Below are positions 41,630 to 53,033 of a DNA stretch of 64,000 bases, in pieces. Each line of letters starts with the position of its first letter. Within the stretch, counting starts at the first letter, position 1. The stretch lies in assembly GCA_002077065.1 (NCBI GenBank), contig NAJO01000005.1:868001-932000 (forward strand), in the 5' to 3' direction. A program made the translations under genes and the position numbers. The notes under the pieces were generated by a model. That model was not told the origin of the DNA. It saw only the letters and a program-made list of their open reading frames with translations, and ran no database searches. This DNA is from Cryoendolithus antarcticus. Its lineage: Eukaryota > Ascomycota > Dothideomycetes > Cladosporiales > Cladosporiaceae.

Positions 41630-42634
41630 TCAGTGGAACTTCTTCTCACTCCCCGCCGCTGGATATAAATCCGCACCAAACTCCAGGCTCCCGCCCTCAA
41701 ATATCTCCTCCTCAACCAGTCTCCACGCCCCAATCCACCCACTCTCATAAGTCTTCACTCTCACCGTCGCCTGGAAACTCTCACAGACCATATTCGGCCT
41801 ATGCCCCTCCGGGAACGGCGCTGGCATACTGAACCAAGTCCCCTCCGGTGCGCTCGCCTCGACGACAATCTTCTGCCGAAAGCTCTGCACGCTCAGACGG
41901 AACTTTTTGCTGTTCCAGTCAGATGTATAAGACATAAAAGGACTCCATCCCACCACCATCGTCGCGAAAGGTGGCCGGAAGTCAATGTCGTACTTCTTGC
42001 CTCTGTAGCCAAGTAAGAAGGCATCAAGACCTAGGATCTGACCACCCGCGAGGCAGATGCCACGATCGCCGTCCCGGGCTTGCGCCCACATGTGCGCTTT
42101 GGGGAAGGAGGCAGCCCAGTTCTTCTCCTGGTGGACTTGTGCTGTGCCTTGACGATCCGACTGAGGGATATTGCGACTGGGTATGTCGAGCATGACGTCG
42201 CAGGATGAGGCGAGAGTGTGGACGTGCCAGTGCAGTGGAAGCGGGAGGTTAACGAGCCAGCTTTCGGGCGTAGAAGTAATTTTCGACCACGGCGTGCGGG
42301 AGGTAGTCTTGCCAGTCAATGTAAACTCATCGCACTTCAAATCGTACTCCGTGACCGAATCTCCGTTCCATTTCACGTAGCCTATGCCTGGAATCTGTAG
42401 CTCGAACGCATTATCGGGTCCCAACTTCGTCATTGAGATGTTCTCAGGAAAGCCTTCATACTGGAATGTTTTTGAGACGTCTTGAGGGATGTAGGTGAAT
42501 GTTAGCATGTTTGGGCGAGTTTTGCCATTTTTGACTTTGCATATCACGAGGCAGATGTGGGCGCCTGAGGGGAGATCGAATTTGCTGTAGTAGCCTTCGA
42601 AAGCCGCACTGGCGTGAGGCGCATTGTGTTGCAT
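41630..42634 (-). CDS. tocopherol-cyclase-like domain protein
   Basis: A single exon of 334 residues, no signal peptide. The blocks HASAAFEGYYSKFDLPSGAH at the start, LPLPLHWHVHTLASSCDV, QVHQEKNWAASFPKAHMWAQ and LAGGQILGLDAFLLGYRG follow the beta-rich pattern of the tocopherol-cyclase-like family (Pfam Tocopherol_cycl). Plants use it for chroman-ring closure in vitamin E, but fungi lack tocopherols, so its substrate here is unknown. The assignment rests on remembered motif similarity, not an alignment. Ends convergently with the LPX1-like gene. Confidence 0.65.
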   Translation of the reverse strand: MQHNAPHASAAFEGYYSKFDLPSGAHICLVICKVKNGKTRPNMLTFTYIPQDVSKTFQYEGFPENISMTKLGPDNAFELQIPGIGYVKWNGDSVTEYDLKCDEFTLTGKTTSRTPWSKITSTPESWLVNLPLPLHWHVHTLASSCDVMLDIPSRNIPQSDRQGTAQVHQEKNWAASFPKAHMWAQARDGDRGICLAGGQILGLDAFLLGYRGKKYDIDFRPPFATMVVGWSPFMSYTSDWNSKKFRLSVQSFRQKIVVEASAPEGTWFSMPAPFPEGHRPNMVCESFQATVRVKTYESGWIGAWRLVEEEIFEGGSLEFGADLYPAAGSEKKFH

Positions 42635-43095
42635 TGCAATGACTTGGGTGGGGGAAATGTCCCGTTAGTCACAGCGAGAGTCTGTACCCGGAATTATCGT
42701 ATGGCTAGACCTGAACAACTCAGTATTCGTCCTCAAGATTTGGATGCTCGATTCAGCGGTTGGAGAGGAGGTGGACGGGCAGTGCACGGAGGGAACTTGG
42801 AACGTTCGCCCATCTTGTCACCGAGATGTCACTACAGGATGTCACTTGGGCCTCGCATTCATTTTGCAGTTCTGTCCACTCACATGCGATTGATAGCGTT
42901 TGAAATTCAGTCCCGCGATCATACCTGCACGTAACGTCGCAGAGAACAAATAATTTACAATGGAGGGTTCGATCGAAGTCAAATGGATTTACGAATCACC
43001 AAACGCGCTAGATAAATCGTCGCGTTGAGACACGACTGCTTCGGCTCGAATTTGGTTTACAGACACAGCAAGAGTACTCGGTCACCTAGACGTAT
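42635..43095. other. spacer
   Basis: About 460 bp, promoter of the cyclase-like gene plus 3' flank of the next; no gene seen. Confidence 0.4.
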
Positions 43096-43418
43096 TTACT
43101 CCTTCTTCTCCGGTGCACCCTTCTGCGCCTTGTTCTTATTATCTGTCCAGTTCGCGATCAGTCGTTGTCCCTTCGTACTGGAAAGAAGGGCAACTCACCT
43201 CCAGTGTCCTTGTAGTCTCCACCCGCAGCCTCGTAGCGGCGTGCCATTTCACCAGCCTTCCAGGCACTCCATGATCCCTTTCCGCCACCTGGACGACCGT
43301 CAGCGCTGAAGTCGGAAGACGGTGGGGACGATAGCGTACCTTTCTCCTCTGCTTTCACTTCCTCCTTGATCTTCTCGCGAAGCTCAGGATCAGTAGGCTC
43401 GCCTTTAGAAGATGGCAT
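43096..43418 (-). CDS. small hydrophilic fungal protein
   Basis: Exons 43418-43199 and 43142-43096 (56-nt intron, GTGAGT/GACAG) give 88 residues. It is highly charged and Gly-rich: PELREKIKEEVKAEEKG at the start, GRPGGGKGSWSAWKAGEMARRYEAAGG in the middle and a Lys-rich KAQKGAPEKKE tail. Composition and size suggest an intrinsically disordered protein; the GSWSAWKA...YE.AGG core looks like a conserved fungal motif. Function unknown. The splice is well supported: the unspliced frame runs into a less plausible ending. Confidence 0.75.
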
Positions 43419-43848
43419 AGCTGCTGCGAGGAGTAATGCTAGAAATGTGTAGCAGTCTTGGTCGGACTCTTGAGACTCACAATGGATAAGGAATGAAGAG
43501 GCAGACGTGGAACGTCCGAGGACTTACCTTACTTACAGAACTACGTAGCTCGCATCAAGGCCGATGATGCACTTCAACTAAGGAGCTAGGATCTAGCATT
43601 GTGGCTTTTGAGTTCACGATCAGATCGTACTGAATCGCAATGCGATCTGTCGGGAAAGTGGATCGATGAGGTACGTCATGAGTTCCCAGTACTTTGGCCT
43701 GAGGCGCGAATATTCCACTGCCTCTAGAGCTGCAAGTCGTCCTCTCCTGTGTTTCGAGAGCAAGATAGTAACGTATATAGGGCATTAGGACTTTAAGCAA
43801 AGTGTTCGACATATGTGCAGCAGCAATATGTGATCTGTGAGATCGTCA

Positions 43849-46800
43849 TCACGCAATGCTCACCTCAGAAGTAGCGAGCGTCACCAGGTCGTCCAGCATC
43901 TGACGCGGGTCCTCAGCAATGTCGAGTGCGAGGAAGTCACGGGCGATTTGCTCCTGCCAGTATGTCAGCATATCGCACCACCTTTAAAACTGTCAACACT
44001 CACAGCATCCTCCAACTCCGCAAGCTCCGCTTCGGGCAAGCCAGAGCAGGCCTCCACGAGGTCCTCACCTCTTGCAGCAAGGAGTATCAGACTCTCCGCT
44101 CGGTCAATGACTGCTGGACTGATGCCATTCATGGCTGCGCAGTACGTGCCGAAGCTCGAGATACTCCTCTCCGGCTTGTACTTGTACAGATAGGTGATCT
44201 GATCTTCCACCTCAGCAGCTTCTGCATCGACACGGACTTCCATATGAGCGAAGGTCAGCATCGGGCTTGGCGGAAGAAAGCCGTTCTCGAAGATCTCGTG
44301 GAAGTGAGTCGCCCCTAGCACTTTAGGGCAATCCGATCCGCGCTGTAGAAGGTGCTCGAAGACGCCCGCTGCAAGACCTGCTCCGTCATAGCTCTCGGTA
44401 CCCTTGCCAAACTCATCGATGATGACCAGACTGCGACGTGTGGCTAAGTTGAGGGCCACTGAGATCTGCTGCAGGTCGATCATGAATGCACTTTGCATAC
44501 GAGAGACACTCTCACGAGTGGCGATGCGGGTAAGGATCTTGTCTGTAAGTCCAATCTCAGCGGCATCTGCCGGCACGAAGCAGCCAACGTGCGCCATGTA
44601 TGTAATCACAGCGACCTGTTTGAGGTACACGCTCTTGCCAGAGTAGTTCGGACCTGTCATCAGCACCATGCTCGGTCCTCGGCGCGGTGCAGGGGATCCT
44701 TCGGCCGAAGCAGAAGTCGACCGCCTGCTTGCGCGGTCTTCGTCAACATCGGCGCTGTTGTCTCCAGCGCCACAGTTGAGGTATGTGTCGTTGACGATGA
44801 AAGTCGAAACGGTCAGTTCTTGAAGTGGATGGCGACCGCCCTTGATTTTCAGCACATTTGATTCAGTTATCCGTGGACGCACCAGATTGTGCTGAGCAGA
44901 ACCACGAGCCAAAGCCACCAAGCAGTCTAGCTCGCCACAGACGTCAGAGACGGTAGTGAGCATCTCCTCGTACTCCAGAACCGTCTCGCCCAGTCGTTGT
45001 ACGATCTCAATCTCCTTGTCGCATACGCGTGCGTATACATCGCCGTACTCCTGATCAAGTGCAGTCATGTCATTATTCTTGTAGTAGGCGTTGCTTTCAG
45101 TGGCGAACATCTTCTCCCATGGCGCGTCGAGAGGGCCTTCATACATGCCTGCACCAGTCTGCTCGTCGACGCGAATGGAAATCAGAAAGCCAATTTGCGG
45201 AAAGAAGATGACGTTCACCTTGGACTCGAGATCGGCGGGCACTTGATTCGCAACACGCTCTGCGACATGGGATAGAAGATCTTCGATGCCGTCATACGTC
45301 CGTTTCGCTTCGTCCAGATCTGGGTCGACGCCCGGCAGCACAACAGTACGACGCTGCTCTTGCGACGCTTCGAAGTCTACTACGTTGTTGATGAGTGAAC
45401 CGACTTCTGCCAGCAACTTCTTGTTGAATGTTTCGCTGATCTTGCCGACTATTGTCAGACGCTGTGCACCCTGCAGCTCGAGTAGTGTGTCTGTAATGCG
45501 AAGCGCATGGAAGGTGAAGTGGCGCAGAGTGGGCCAGATGCTGATTGGCACCTTGCCATTGCGATTCATACCGCTGCTGACACCTTTGCGGAGGTTGACT
45601 GTCGAGACACGCACGTTCTTGATCTTCGAAATGCTCTCAGTCAGACGCTTAAGGCATTCATCGTTCTCAGGGCGCAGGAGGACTCTGATAGTGTCCAGTC
45701 GTTCGTTTATGACTACAAGATTCATGCTTGGCCGTAGAAAGTACTGGCGGAGTAGCGCGCGCCCTTGTGGTGTCTTCGCGAAGTTATGGAATAGGCCATA
45801 CACTGACAGACCTTCCTTCGCGCCCCCTGAGGTGCTGTGACTCGTCGGGCCATGCTGCTGTGCATTCGGATGTGACTCTGTGGAGATGATCTGGAGTGAC
45901 ACCAGGGTGTCGGTATTGACCAGCATCGACCCGGAAAGGCTGAACATCTCGATGATGGCGACGCGGAACATTGCTCCCGCGTCATGGTCGCCCGGTAGAT
46001 ACGTGGTCGCTCTGCGGCGCTGAACGTATGACAGAACAGCCCCAGCACATCCTACTGTAAGTCTGCTTTCGAGATTGATCCAGCCAGAAAGCCGGAGAAG
46101 CTGGCCTTGACGGTCTGCGGGATCAAAGTCGTCAACTGCTTGTGACCTCTCGAGTGGCATGATGTCGCCCGGAACCACGAAGCTGACTGATGGCCCTTCG
46201 AACTGTCCGATGCGAAGATTGACAAGCTTCTTCTTTGATGCCTCGTAGCCAAATTCGGCGCCGGGACGACACTCAAGCAGGTATGGCAGCCGGGTCTGAT
46301 CTCCATCGCGTTCAATAGATATAGAAGCACGCGCATGACGGTTCGCGGGGTCGAGATGGTTCATGAGCTCCTCGCTACACTTTGTTGAAGCAAGCACCAC
46401 AGTAGGGTCGACGAAGAGTTTTACTATGTCATGTCAGTCTTGAACACACCATTCGCTCGGATGTGCTCACAGCCATCAACCATTTCTACGTCGCCCATCT
46501 GAACGTCTTCCATGAAGTACAGTGTCTCTGTCCTCGCGACGTAGTACGCACACCCGATGGCGCCTCGCTCAGTCAACTCGATACCCATGATGATCTCACT
46601 GAGAGCGTCCATGCCCTCCTCGGGGTCAGGCCGGGCTGTATCGTCCCCCTGAGCATTCGACATATGACCGACAGTACTTACCGTCGAGACAACGGATGTG
46701 GCCCTGGCTTGTCGAGGGTCGAACTCTGTCATGGCCGCTCGGCTACGGCCAGTACCTTGTAACGAGCTTGCCGGCCGTCTGTTGGAGACTGCCGCATGGC

Positions 46801-46915
46801 TTGTCGGTGGCTGCGAACTTGTGCTTGACCGTGAAGACTGCGCTCGAGACGTTAGTCGGCTGTTACTGGCTGATGACTGAGACGCCCAGCGGCCGCCGCG
46901 TCGTTGCTGTGCCAT
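43849..46915 (-). CDS. MSH5: MutS homologue MSH5, meiotic crossover factor
   Basis: Exons 46915-46471, 46423-44004 and 43953-43849 give 989 residues. It lacks the mismatch-recognition domain of MSH2/3/6, and the ATPase core carries MSH5 hallmarks: [15 protein letters not shown] (Walker A, about 737-751), [40 protein letters not shown] (Walker B/signature, about 815) and [11 protein letters not shown]4-MSH5 dimers clamp recombination intermediates during meiosis. The first 100 residues are a Ser/Arg-rich extension beyond the usual start. The last exon ends at TGA 43849 after [11 protein letters not shown]; another intron there cannot be excluded. Divergent from NOP4 across 618 bp. Confidence 0.93.
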
Positions 46916-47533
46916 GTTGAAGGCTCAGCGCGTCTTGATGGAGATGTCCGGGTGACCTAAGGGCATGTTGCTACCCCAGAGACGAGGTGTAGCGGCGCTG
47001 CGGTCAAGACATGAGGTCAAAGTTAAGGTAGCAGCATCCGGACGCGTCCAGGCAGCGGCGCGCCCGTCTTGTTCAGCGCGTCCTCATCACTTCTCGCGGT
47101 CCTACATGGTGCTCCTGCAGTACAGTCAATGTTGCAAATTTCACCGCAGCATAGGCCTTCTCCGAGATTGATCGCAGCAGAACGAGTCACCTGGCGCCAG
47201 CTACAATAGCACCGGCGGGGATGATGTTTCACGCAACGCAGAGCTACATGCCTCGCGCGGTACGACGTGGTCCGAGAGAGCCTTAGCATCAAAACGTGCA
47301 GACTCGATCGGACGGCTGTATGTGTCGGGTGTTAGGTCCTGGAACCATCGAAGTTCAGACGAAGATTGGAGTGCTCAGTGAAGCGTTGGCATTGTCCTGA
47401 TTACTAGTGCTGTCATGTAACAAGCCAATCAAATTGTTTCTCAGGCCCTGTCGGCATCTGAGCTTGAACTTTTTTGAGGGTAGCAGAAATGTGCATATAC
47501 ATCGCTCCTTCTAATATAACAGCACAATTGACC
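46916..47533. other. divergent MSH5 / NOP4 promoter region
   Basis: 618 bp between two start codons facing away. No gene seen. A meiotic and a constitutive nucleolar gene share it; I found no URS1-like GGCGGC element I would call with confidence. Confidence 0.4.
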
Positions 47534-49843
47534 ATGGCGCCGGCACGGAAGAAGCAAAGATTGGCAGATGGAGCGGCTGTGCCAGTAGTCGACACTGCCG
47601 TCGACGAAGACAATACCGAAGCAAGTGCGCCAACGCCAAAAGCAGCATCGAAAGATGTCGACCAAGACCAACACAAACGCTCCCTCTTTGTCCGATCGCT
47701 ACCTGCAGCTACAACCTCAGAGTCTTTGACCGAGCTCTTCTCCGAATCCTATCCCGTCAAGCACGCTGTCGCTGTCAAAGACCCAGCGACGAAGCAATGC
47801 CGTGGATATGGCTTCGTCACCTTCGCGGATGTTGAGGACGCTCAGAAGGCGAAGAAGCACTTCAACGGTCATCTGATCGATGGAAAGAAGTTGCGTGTTG
47901 AGCTGGCCGAGCGACGACACCGTGATGGTGAAGATGCCGGTGTAGACGAATCAAAGGCGAAGAGGCAAGAGGAGCAGAAAGAAGCCAAGCAGCCGCCGAA
48001 GCTGATTGTGCGGAATCTGCCGTGGACTGTCAAGACGTCTGATCAGTTGGCGAAACTCTTCCAGAGCTATGGCAAGGTTAAGAAGGCGTACCTACCGAAG
48101 AAGAGTGGCGGACTGCTTCCCGGCTTTGGCTTCGTGCTCATGCGAGGTCGCAAGAATGCGGAGAAGGCAATTGAGGGAGTAAACGGCAAGGAAATTGATG
48201 GCCGAACGTTGGCGGTGGACTGGTCTGTGGACAAGGAGACCTATCAGAAAACCATGCAGGAGGATGAACCTAGCGAGGACAAGGCGCCTGTGATCGACGA
48301 GGCTGAGGAGGACGATGGGAGCGATGCTGGCGTCAATGTCGACGACATGGACGCCGACGCCGACGAAGATATGCAGTCGGACGAAGAAGACGATGGCACA
48401 GATGAACGCAGTGAACACAGCACAGACGCCACGACGCCCGACCCAGACGAGAAGGAGATCCAGGAAATGAACAAGCAGGAAGACAAATCGTCGACCATCT
48501 TTGTGCGCAATCTGCCCTTTACGTGTGGAGATGAAGATCTGGAGGACCACTTCAGTCGCTTCGGCAGCACGCGGTATGCGCGAGTGGTGCTCGATCATCA
48601 GACTGGAAGGCCGAAAGGGACGGGCTTCGTCTGTTTCTACGAGAAGGACGATGCAGCTGCATGTCTTCGTGCTGCACCTCGAGCAGCTCCTCCCTCGGCA
48701 TCACAAGCCAACAGCGCCTCGATACTACAGAACACTAGCAATGACACATCTGGTCAGTACACACTCGATGGACGTGTCTTAGTACTCAGCAGAGCCGTCG
48801 AGAAGTCAGAGGCCAATCGCTTGAACGACGAGGGCGCTGCAAGCCGCACACGCCGTGACCGCGACAAGCGACGTCTCTACCTACTTTCGGAAGGCACAAT
48901 TGCAACAAACACGAAACTATGGGAAAGTCTTCCTCCCTCCGAACAGACCATGCGTGAAGGCAGTCTGAAGCAAAGGAAGACATTGATCGAAAGCAATCCA
49001 TCGTTGAACCTCAGCTTGACCCGCCTTTCAATCCGCAACATTCCGCGTAGCATCACCTCCAAAGACCTCAAACAGCTCGCCCGCGAAGCAGTCGTGGGTT
49101 TCGCCACCGAAGTCAAAGAAGCTAAACGCCAGCGCCTCACGCGCGAAGAACTTGAGCGTGGCTTAGACGAAATGACAGCTGCAGACGAATCCCGCAAAGC
49201 GAAAGGCAAAGGCATCGTGCGTCAAGCCAAAGTCGTCTTCGAAGGCGAGGGCGGCGGCAAGGTAGACGAGGGCAGTGGTGCTGGCCGAAGCAGAGGCTAC
49301 GGCTTCGTGGAGTACTACACACACCGCAGCGCTCTCATGGGGCTACGTTGGCTCAACGGCCATTCAGTCGGTTACCAAGTCAAAGACACGCCCACTGGCA
49401 AGGGTGCTGGCAAGGCAGGTGCACGCGAGGCCCTGCAGGACCGTAAAAAGCGACTCATCGTCGAATTTGCGATCGAGAACGCGCAGGTGATGCACAGACG
49501 TCAGGAGCTCGAGCGGAAAGCCCGCGAGCGCAGCAAAGCTGTGCAGGACGGGAAAGTGCTCGCGGAAGCTAAGGGTGGGATGGCTGATGCGGCTGAAGCT
49601 GGTAAGGGTGGGAAGAAGTTCAACAAAGCGGATAAGACGTTCAAGAAGAAGCGGGTCCATGAGGAGAAGGTCGTGGCGGAGAAGGTTGCTGCGAAGAAGC
49701 GCAAGCTGGGTGGTCACGGGAGTGGGGCTGATGGTGCGACGGGTGGGGACGGTGCTACGGAGGAGGATAAGTTGGCAAAAAGGAATAGGATTATTGGGCG
49801 CAAGAGGCAGTTGAGGAGGGCGAAGGTGGCTGGGAGGAGGTGA
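47534..49843 (+). CDS. NOP4: NOP4/RBM28-type nucleolar RNA-binding protein
   Basis: Single exon, 769 residues from ATG 47534 (MAPARKKQRL). Four RRMs: RRM1 from about 50 (LFVRSLP ... RGYGFVTF), RRM2 from 157 (LIVRNLPW ... PGFGFVLM), RRM3 from 323 (IFVRNLPF ... KGTGFVCF) and RRM4 from 498 (LSIRNIPR ... RGYGFVEYY at about 587). An acidic Asp/Glu-rich linker (about 245-315) and a Lys-rich C-terminus ending RRAKVAGRR match yeast Nop4 (685) and human RBM28. It is required for 27S pre-rRNA processing in 60S assembly. RRM3 carries an Ala/Ser-rich insert after CFYEKDDAAACLR, and RRM4 a long insert between its RNP motifs. Confidence 0.93.
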   Translation: MAPARKKQRLADGAAVPVVDTAVDEDNTEASAPTPKAASKDVDQDQHKRSLFVRSLPAATTSESLTELFSESYPVKHAVAVKDPATKQCRGYGFVTFADVEDAQKAKKHFNGHLIDGKKLRVELAERRHRDGEDAGVDESKAKRQEEQKEAKQPPKLIVRNLPWTVKTSDQLAKLFQSYGKVKKAYLPKKSGGLLPGFGFVLMRGRKNAEKAIEGVNGKEIDGRTLAVDWSVDKETYQKTMQEDEPSEDKAPVIDEAEEDDGSDAGVNVDDMDADADEDMQSDEEDDGTDERSEHSTDATTPDPDEKEIQEMNKQEDKSSTIFVRNLPFTCGDEDLEDHFSRFGSTRYARVVLDHQTGRPKGTGFVCFYEKDDAAACLRAAPRAAPPSASQANSASILQNTSNDTSGQYTLDGRVLVLSRAVEKSEANRLNDEGAASRTRRDRDKRRLYLLSEGTIATNTKLWESLPPSEQTMREGSLKQRKTLIESNPSLNLSLTRLSIRNIPRSITSKDLKQLAREAVVGFATEVKEAKRQRLTREELERGLDEMTAADESRKAKGKGIVRQAKVVFEGEGGGKVDEGSGAGRSRGYGFVEYYTHRSALMGLRWLNGHSVGYQVKDTPTGKGAGKAGAREALQDRKKRLIVEFAIENAQVMHRRQELERKARERSKAVQDGKVLAEAKGGMADAAEAGKGGKKFNKADKTFKKKRVHEEKVVAEKVAAKKRKLGGHGSGADGATGGDGATEEDKLAKRNRIIGRKRQLRRAKVAGRR

Positions 49844-51411
49844 GGTGATCAGAAGTAAAGGGGGTAGCCGTAGGGCCGTGTTGCCACGCACAGCGGCGGT
49901 ATGAGCAACACTGGACCATACTTGTCAGCGTTCAGCATTTCGCTTCTCCCACACTCCTGTCTTCCATCGATCCCATGATTTGATAACACCATCGCATCGA
50001 TTAGAGTTGCAGGTCTGGTGGCAACGGAAAGTGCCATCCAAATGATCGATCATCACTCGCCTTCAACAGAGTCTTTATTGATACGGGCTGTGGAGCATGC
50101 AGTGTCGCAGTGGCTTCTGCATCCTGTCAAGACGCCTCGTCCAATGCATCGGTCCCACGTGTGAAAGCTGTCCATATGGTGCTGTGCTCGCTTGGCTGCC
50201 TGGACTAGTGCGGCTCTGCTCTCGCCTGAAGCGATGACACTCGAGGCCTTGGACAGCGTACTAGATCAAAGTAGTACGGGCGATGGCCGACGGAGCTGTT
50301 GTCTGTGCCAGTGGGGTAGATCAGCGAGAGATCCAGCCGTTCCCATAACGACTGTCAAGCATCCGGATCAGCACACGCTGACAGGCGAGCTGGATTCTGG
50401 GACCGCATTCCGAGAACTCGGTACCACAACGCCGTCATCTTGGAGAGCACAAGGCCCGCAGAGGCCCGAAGCTCCCTGATGGCGACCTGCATGCCGTCTC
50501 GCTCCACTGCAGCGCCGAAACTATCTGCTCGAGCGCAAGTACCGAGTTTTGCTCCATCGTAACACGGCATATCAGTGCTTTGTGTTGCAGAATTGCATTT
50601 GGGGATCGAGGTGCGTTGCATTCGCCATGCTGCACTTGACCGAGAATGCGGATGTGAGAAGGCGGAAATGTGACCTGTAACATATAGTGCGAGCTCCTCC
50701 CACCAAAGATTACGGCTCTTCGACTCCCGCGGTCCTCGACCTTCCAAGCGATCGGAATGGTGCGCGATCCCCACTACTTGGGTAAGAGCGCTCGCTGGCA
50801 ACTTGGCTCGAGCTCTCCGAGCGATGGATACACAACATCGACTTTCGAGCTCGCAACCAGGCTTTCGAACATGCGCTTTCGTGAGATCGATGCTGATGGG
50901 ACCGGAGCAGTAACGGGTGGAGTGGTGCCGATGGGTCTACTGCGCCAGTTGAGTAGAACTACTGGTCGATATCTGGCTGGATTGGTCTGGCTTTTGGGGA
51001 ATGAACATGGAAGATGCATCTTCGCTGCTCGAGTAGATGAAGTTGTAGGGATGAGGCGATGTCGATGGAAGAAGCGCTCGAGCAATGCGCCATAGCGATG
51101 CTGGCATATAGATGTGCATGTGCAGCAACCCTCCTCCCACTCACGGTTTCATTGCTCTGACTTCTTCACCGACTCTTCAGTATCGTGTGAGCCTGCATTT
51201 GTCCTTTCGTTACTGGTGGATCGACTCGAACTTTCTTTCCGATAGGTGGACTCGCTGCTTTGTGCATACCTGGTCGAGGCTACTTGCACACCGCTCTTGA
51301 CCTGCGTAAGTTACCTTGCAATTCCGTACCACGCGAAGATCGCGTGCTGACATGACGCCAGATCTTGCTGTACCTTCAGCCTCAGGCGTTGGATCGTTGA
51401 CAAGTGGGACC
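49844..51411. other. gene-poor interval
   Basis: About 1.6 kb downstream of NOP4. Open frames up to 148 codons occur on both strands (for example 50355-50801, -; 50757-51095, +) but overlap each other and show no motif. Nothing supportable. Confidence 0.45.
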
Positions 51412-51666
51412 ATGTGTCAGGTGCGCAGTACACGTACTGTCACCCAGTCCACGCACTCACTGACTTGCTCCTAGTTCGAAGTGATCCACTTCCATTGCGG
51501 TCACGCAGGTCGACGCTTAATTAAGCACTGCCACTTCGCACGCAACGATCCGAACCATCAGTGCTATGGCGCCTGGTCCGTCAAGCGAGAATGGATAAGT
51601 GCGAACCAGGTGTGCCAGACCTGTGGCAGTCACACCATCGTTCGACGGACTCATATCCGAGTGTGA
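51412..51666 (+). CDS. tiny Cys/His-rich protein with a 9-nt first coding exon
   Basis: Exon 1 51412-51420 (MCQ) and exon 2 51475-51666 give 66 residues; the 54-nt intron ends with GCTCCTAG. The product reads MCQFEVIHFHCGHAG, then KHCHFARNDPNHQCYGAW and VCQTCG. Cys and His spacing (H-x-H-C-G-H, then C-H, then H-Q-C, then C-x2-C) suggests a small zinc-binding fold. I recall short Dothideomycete orphans beginning MCQ with CGH...C pairs, but cannot name the family. If exon 1 is wrong, exon 2 has no ATG. No signal peptide, so probably intracellular. Confidence 0.55.
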
Positions 51667-51913
51667 GACCATCTCGGATCGATTGTTCGCCATGAGTGCA
51701 TTCTCGGTTTTTATACAGGCTGGGCGGAGTTGTGGAGCATCGGCGTTGGATGGACATACCCACTGCGTGCTTCTTGCGTTTCGTGACATTTCGGGTGGAC
51801 TTCAGCAGGGCGCTCGGAGTCTGGGACTTGTCATCAGTGTACTCCAATAATCATTGTTGCTGGACAGTGCTAGGAGAGCCAGTATGAAGATGCATGGAAA
51901 AGTAATTTGATTA

Positions 51914-52469
51914 CTATGATGCAGCAGTTGGGCCCTCCACCTCGTCAGTGAAGTTTGTCGCCCCTTCGACTTTGCCCTTGATGTTGTACCGCTTGCTGAA
52001 GAACGTATACCAGTCGGCCAGTGTCTTCTTGTGCTCGGCAGACAAGTCTTGCCACTCGGGTCGACACTCCTCCGCCTTTAGTGAAGACTGCGCAAGACCT
52101 CGCGATGCATCTTTGCCAGCGAAGACTAGATGATGTCAGTTGACGATACAATCGGAGGTATGATCAACGCCAGCCAAGACTGAATGGCCTCTCGCGTGTG
52201 AAGCGACCCCATCAGTATGGGGTCGAGAGACTGACCATTATAACTCGCACCAGGCGCATACGCCTTGTTCCCGCTCACATCGAACACACTGCCCTTGATA
52301 GCGACGTATGTCGGGTAGCCATCATGCTGTCCTGCATACTGCCGTCAGCCTAAGTTGCATTCCCAATGGATGCAATGCTTTTACCATCACACTTCGACAA
52401 ATAATCGAGACTGATCACATCGTCTTTCGGCGGGTCAAGCTCCACCTTCGTCTTGGGCTCGAACGACAT
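51914..52469 (-). CDS. DAP1: DAP1/MAPR cytochrome-b5-like heme protein
   Basis: Exons 52469-52385, 52331-52236 and 52125-51914 give 130 residues. Joined sequence: SLDYLSKCDG-QHDGYPTYVAIKG-VFDVSG, then YAPGASYN-VFAGKDASRGLA, and the tail WYTFFSKRYNIKGKVEG. This is the membrane-associated progesterone receptor family; Dap1 binds heme through a Tyr and activates the sterol 14-alpha-demethylase Erg11, giving azole tolerance. Unlike mammalian PGRMC1 it lacks an N-terminal membrane helix, as yeast Dap1 partly does. Introns are 53 and 110 nt; all phases fit. Confidence 0.92.
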
Positions 52470-53033
52470 GATGGTTGATGTGCGCTGTGTACCTTATGTT
52501 GTAAAAGACTGCAAGTGGCAAGGTGCTCATATCGGCGTGAAACTAAATTCGGTATGCCGAGGCGTCACGTCAGAAGCCGAGCTACTGTGGAAGGAGCAAC
52601 TCATATCGACAGCGAAAGGTTGCGATCACCTCACTTATCGAATAAAGGCATATTTGAATTCTATTCAAGTGATCCTCCGATTAGTGATATTACGACAGTG
52701 AGACAGCACAACAGCACAACCACGTTCTACCCAGTGAGACACCATACATAGGAGCACCAATGATATCGCAAGATAGTTGATGTACTCCGTGGACACACAC
52801 ACCAACGTGGCACTGATTTGCTCTCCCACACGATGCACGACGAAAATCTGGCAGCAGTGATCGACTGGCGTGACTTCTGGGCGTTTGAATGATTTAGTTG
52901 CTGTCTCGAAGCCTGGCAATGCGACTCGGCATTGTCCATGTGTGTTGCCGGTATCTGCCTCCTCCAAGTACCTTCAACCCTCGTCGAGACCCGTACCTCG
53001 CCTCATCGAGAAGTGAACAGTGCATCAAGGCAT
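52470..53033. other. spacer between DAP1 start and RPL6 end
   Basis: About 560 bp; short frames only. Contains the DAP1 promoter. Nothing else seen. Confidence 0.4.

Noticed and set aside
47717..49891. Several long frames antisense to NOP4
   Set aside because: NOP4 on + has four RRMs; antisense frames arise from its codon bias.
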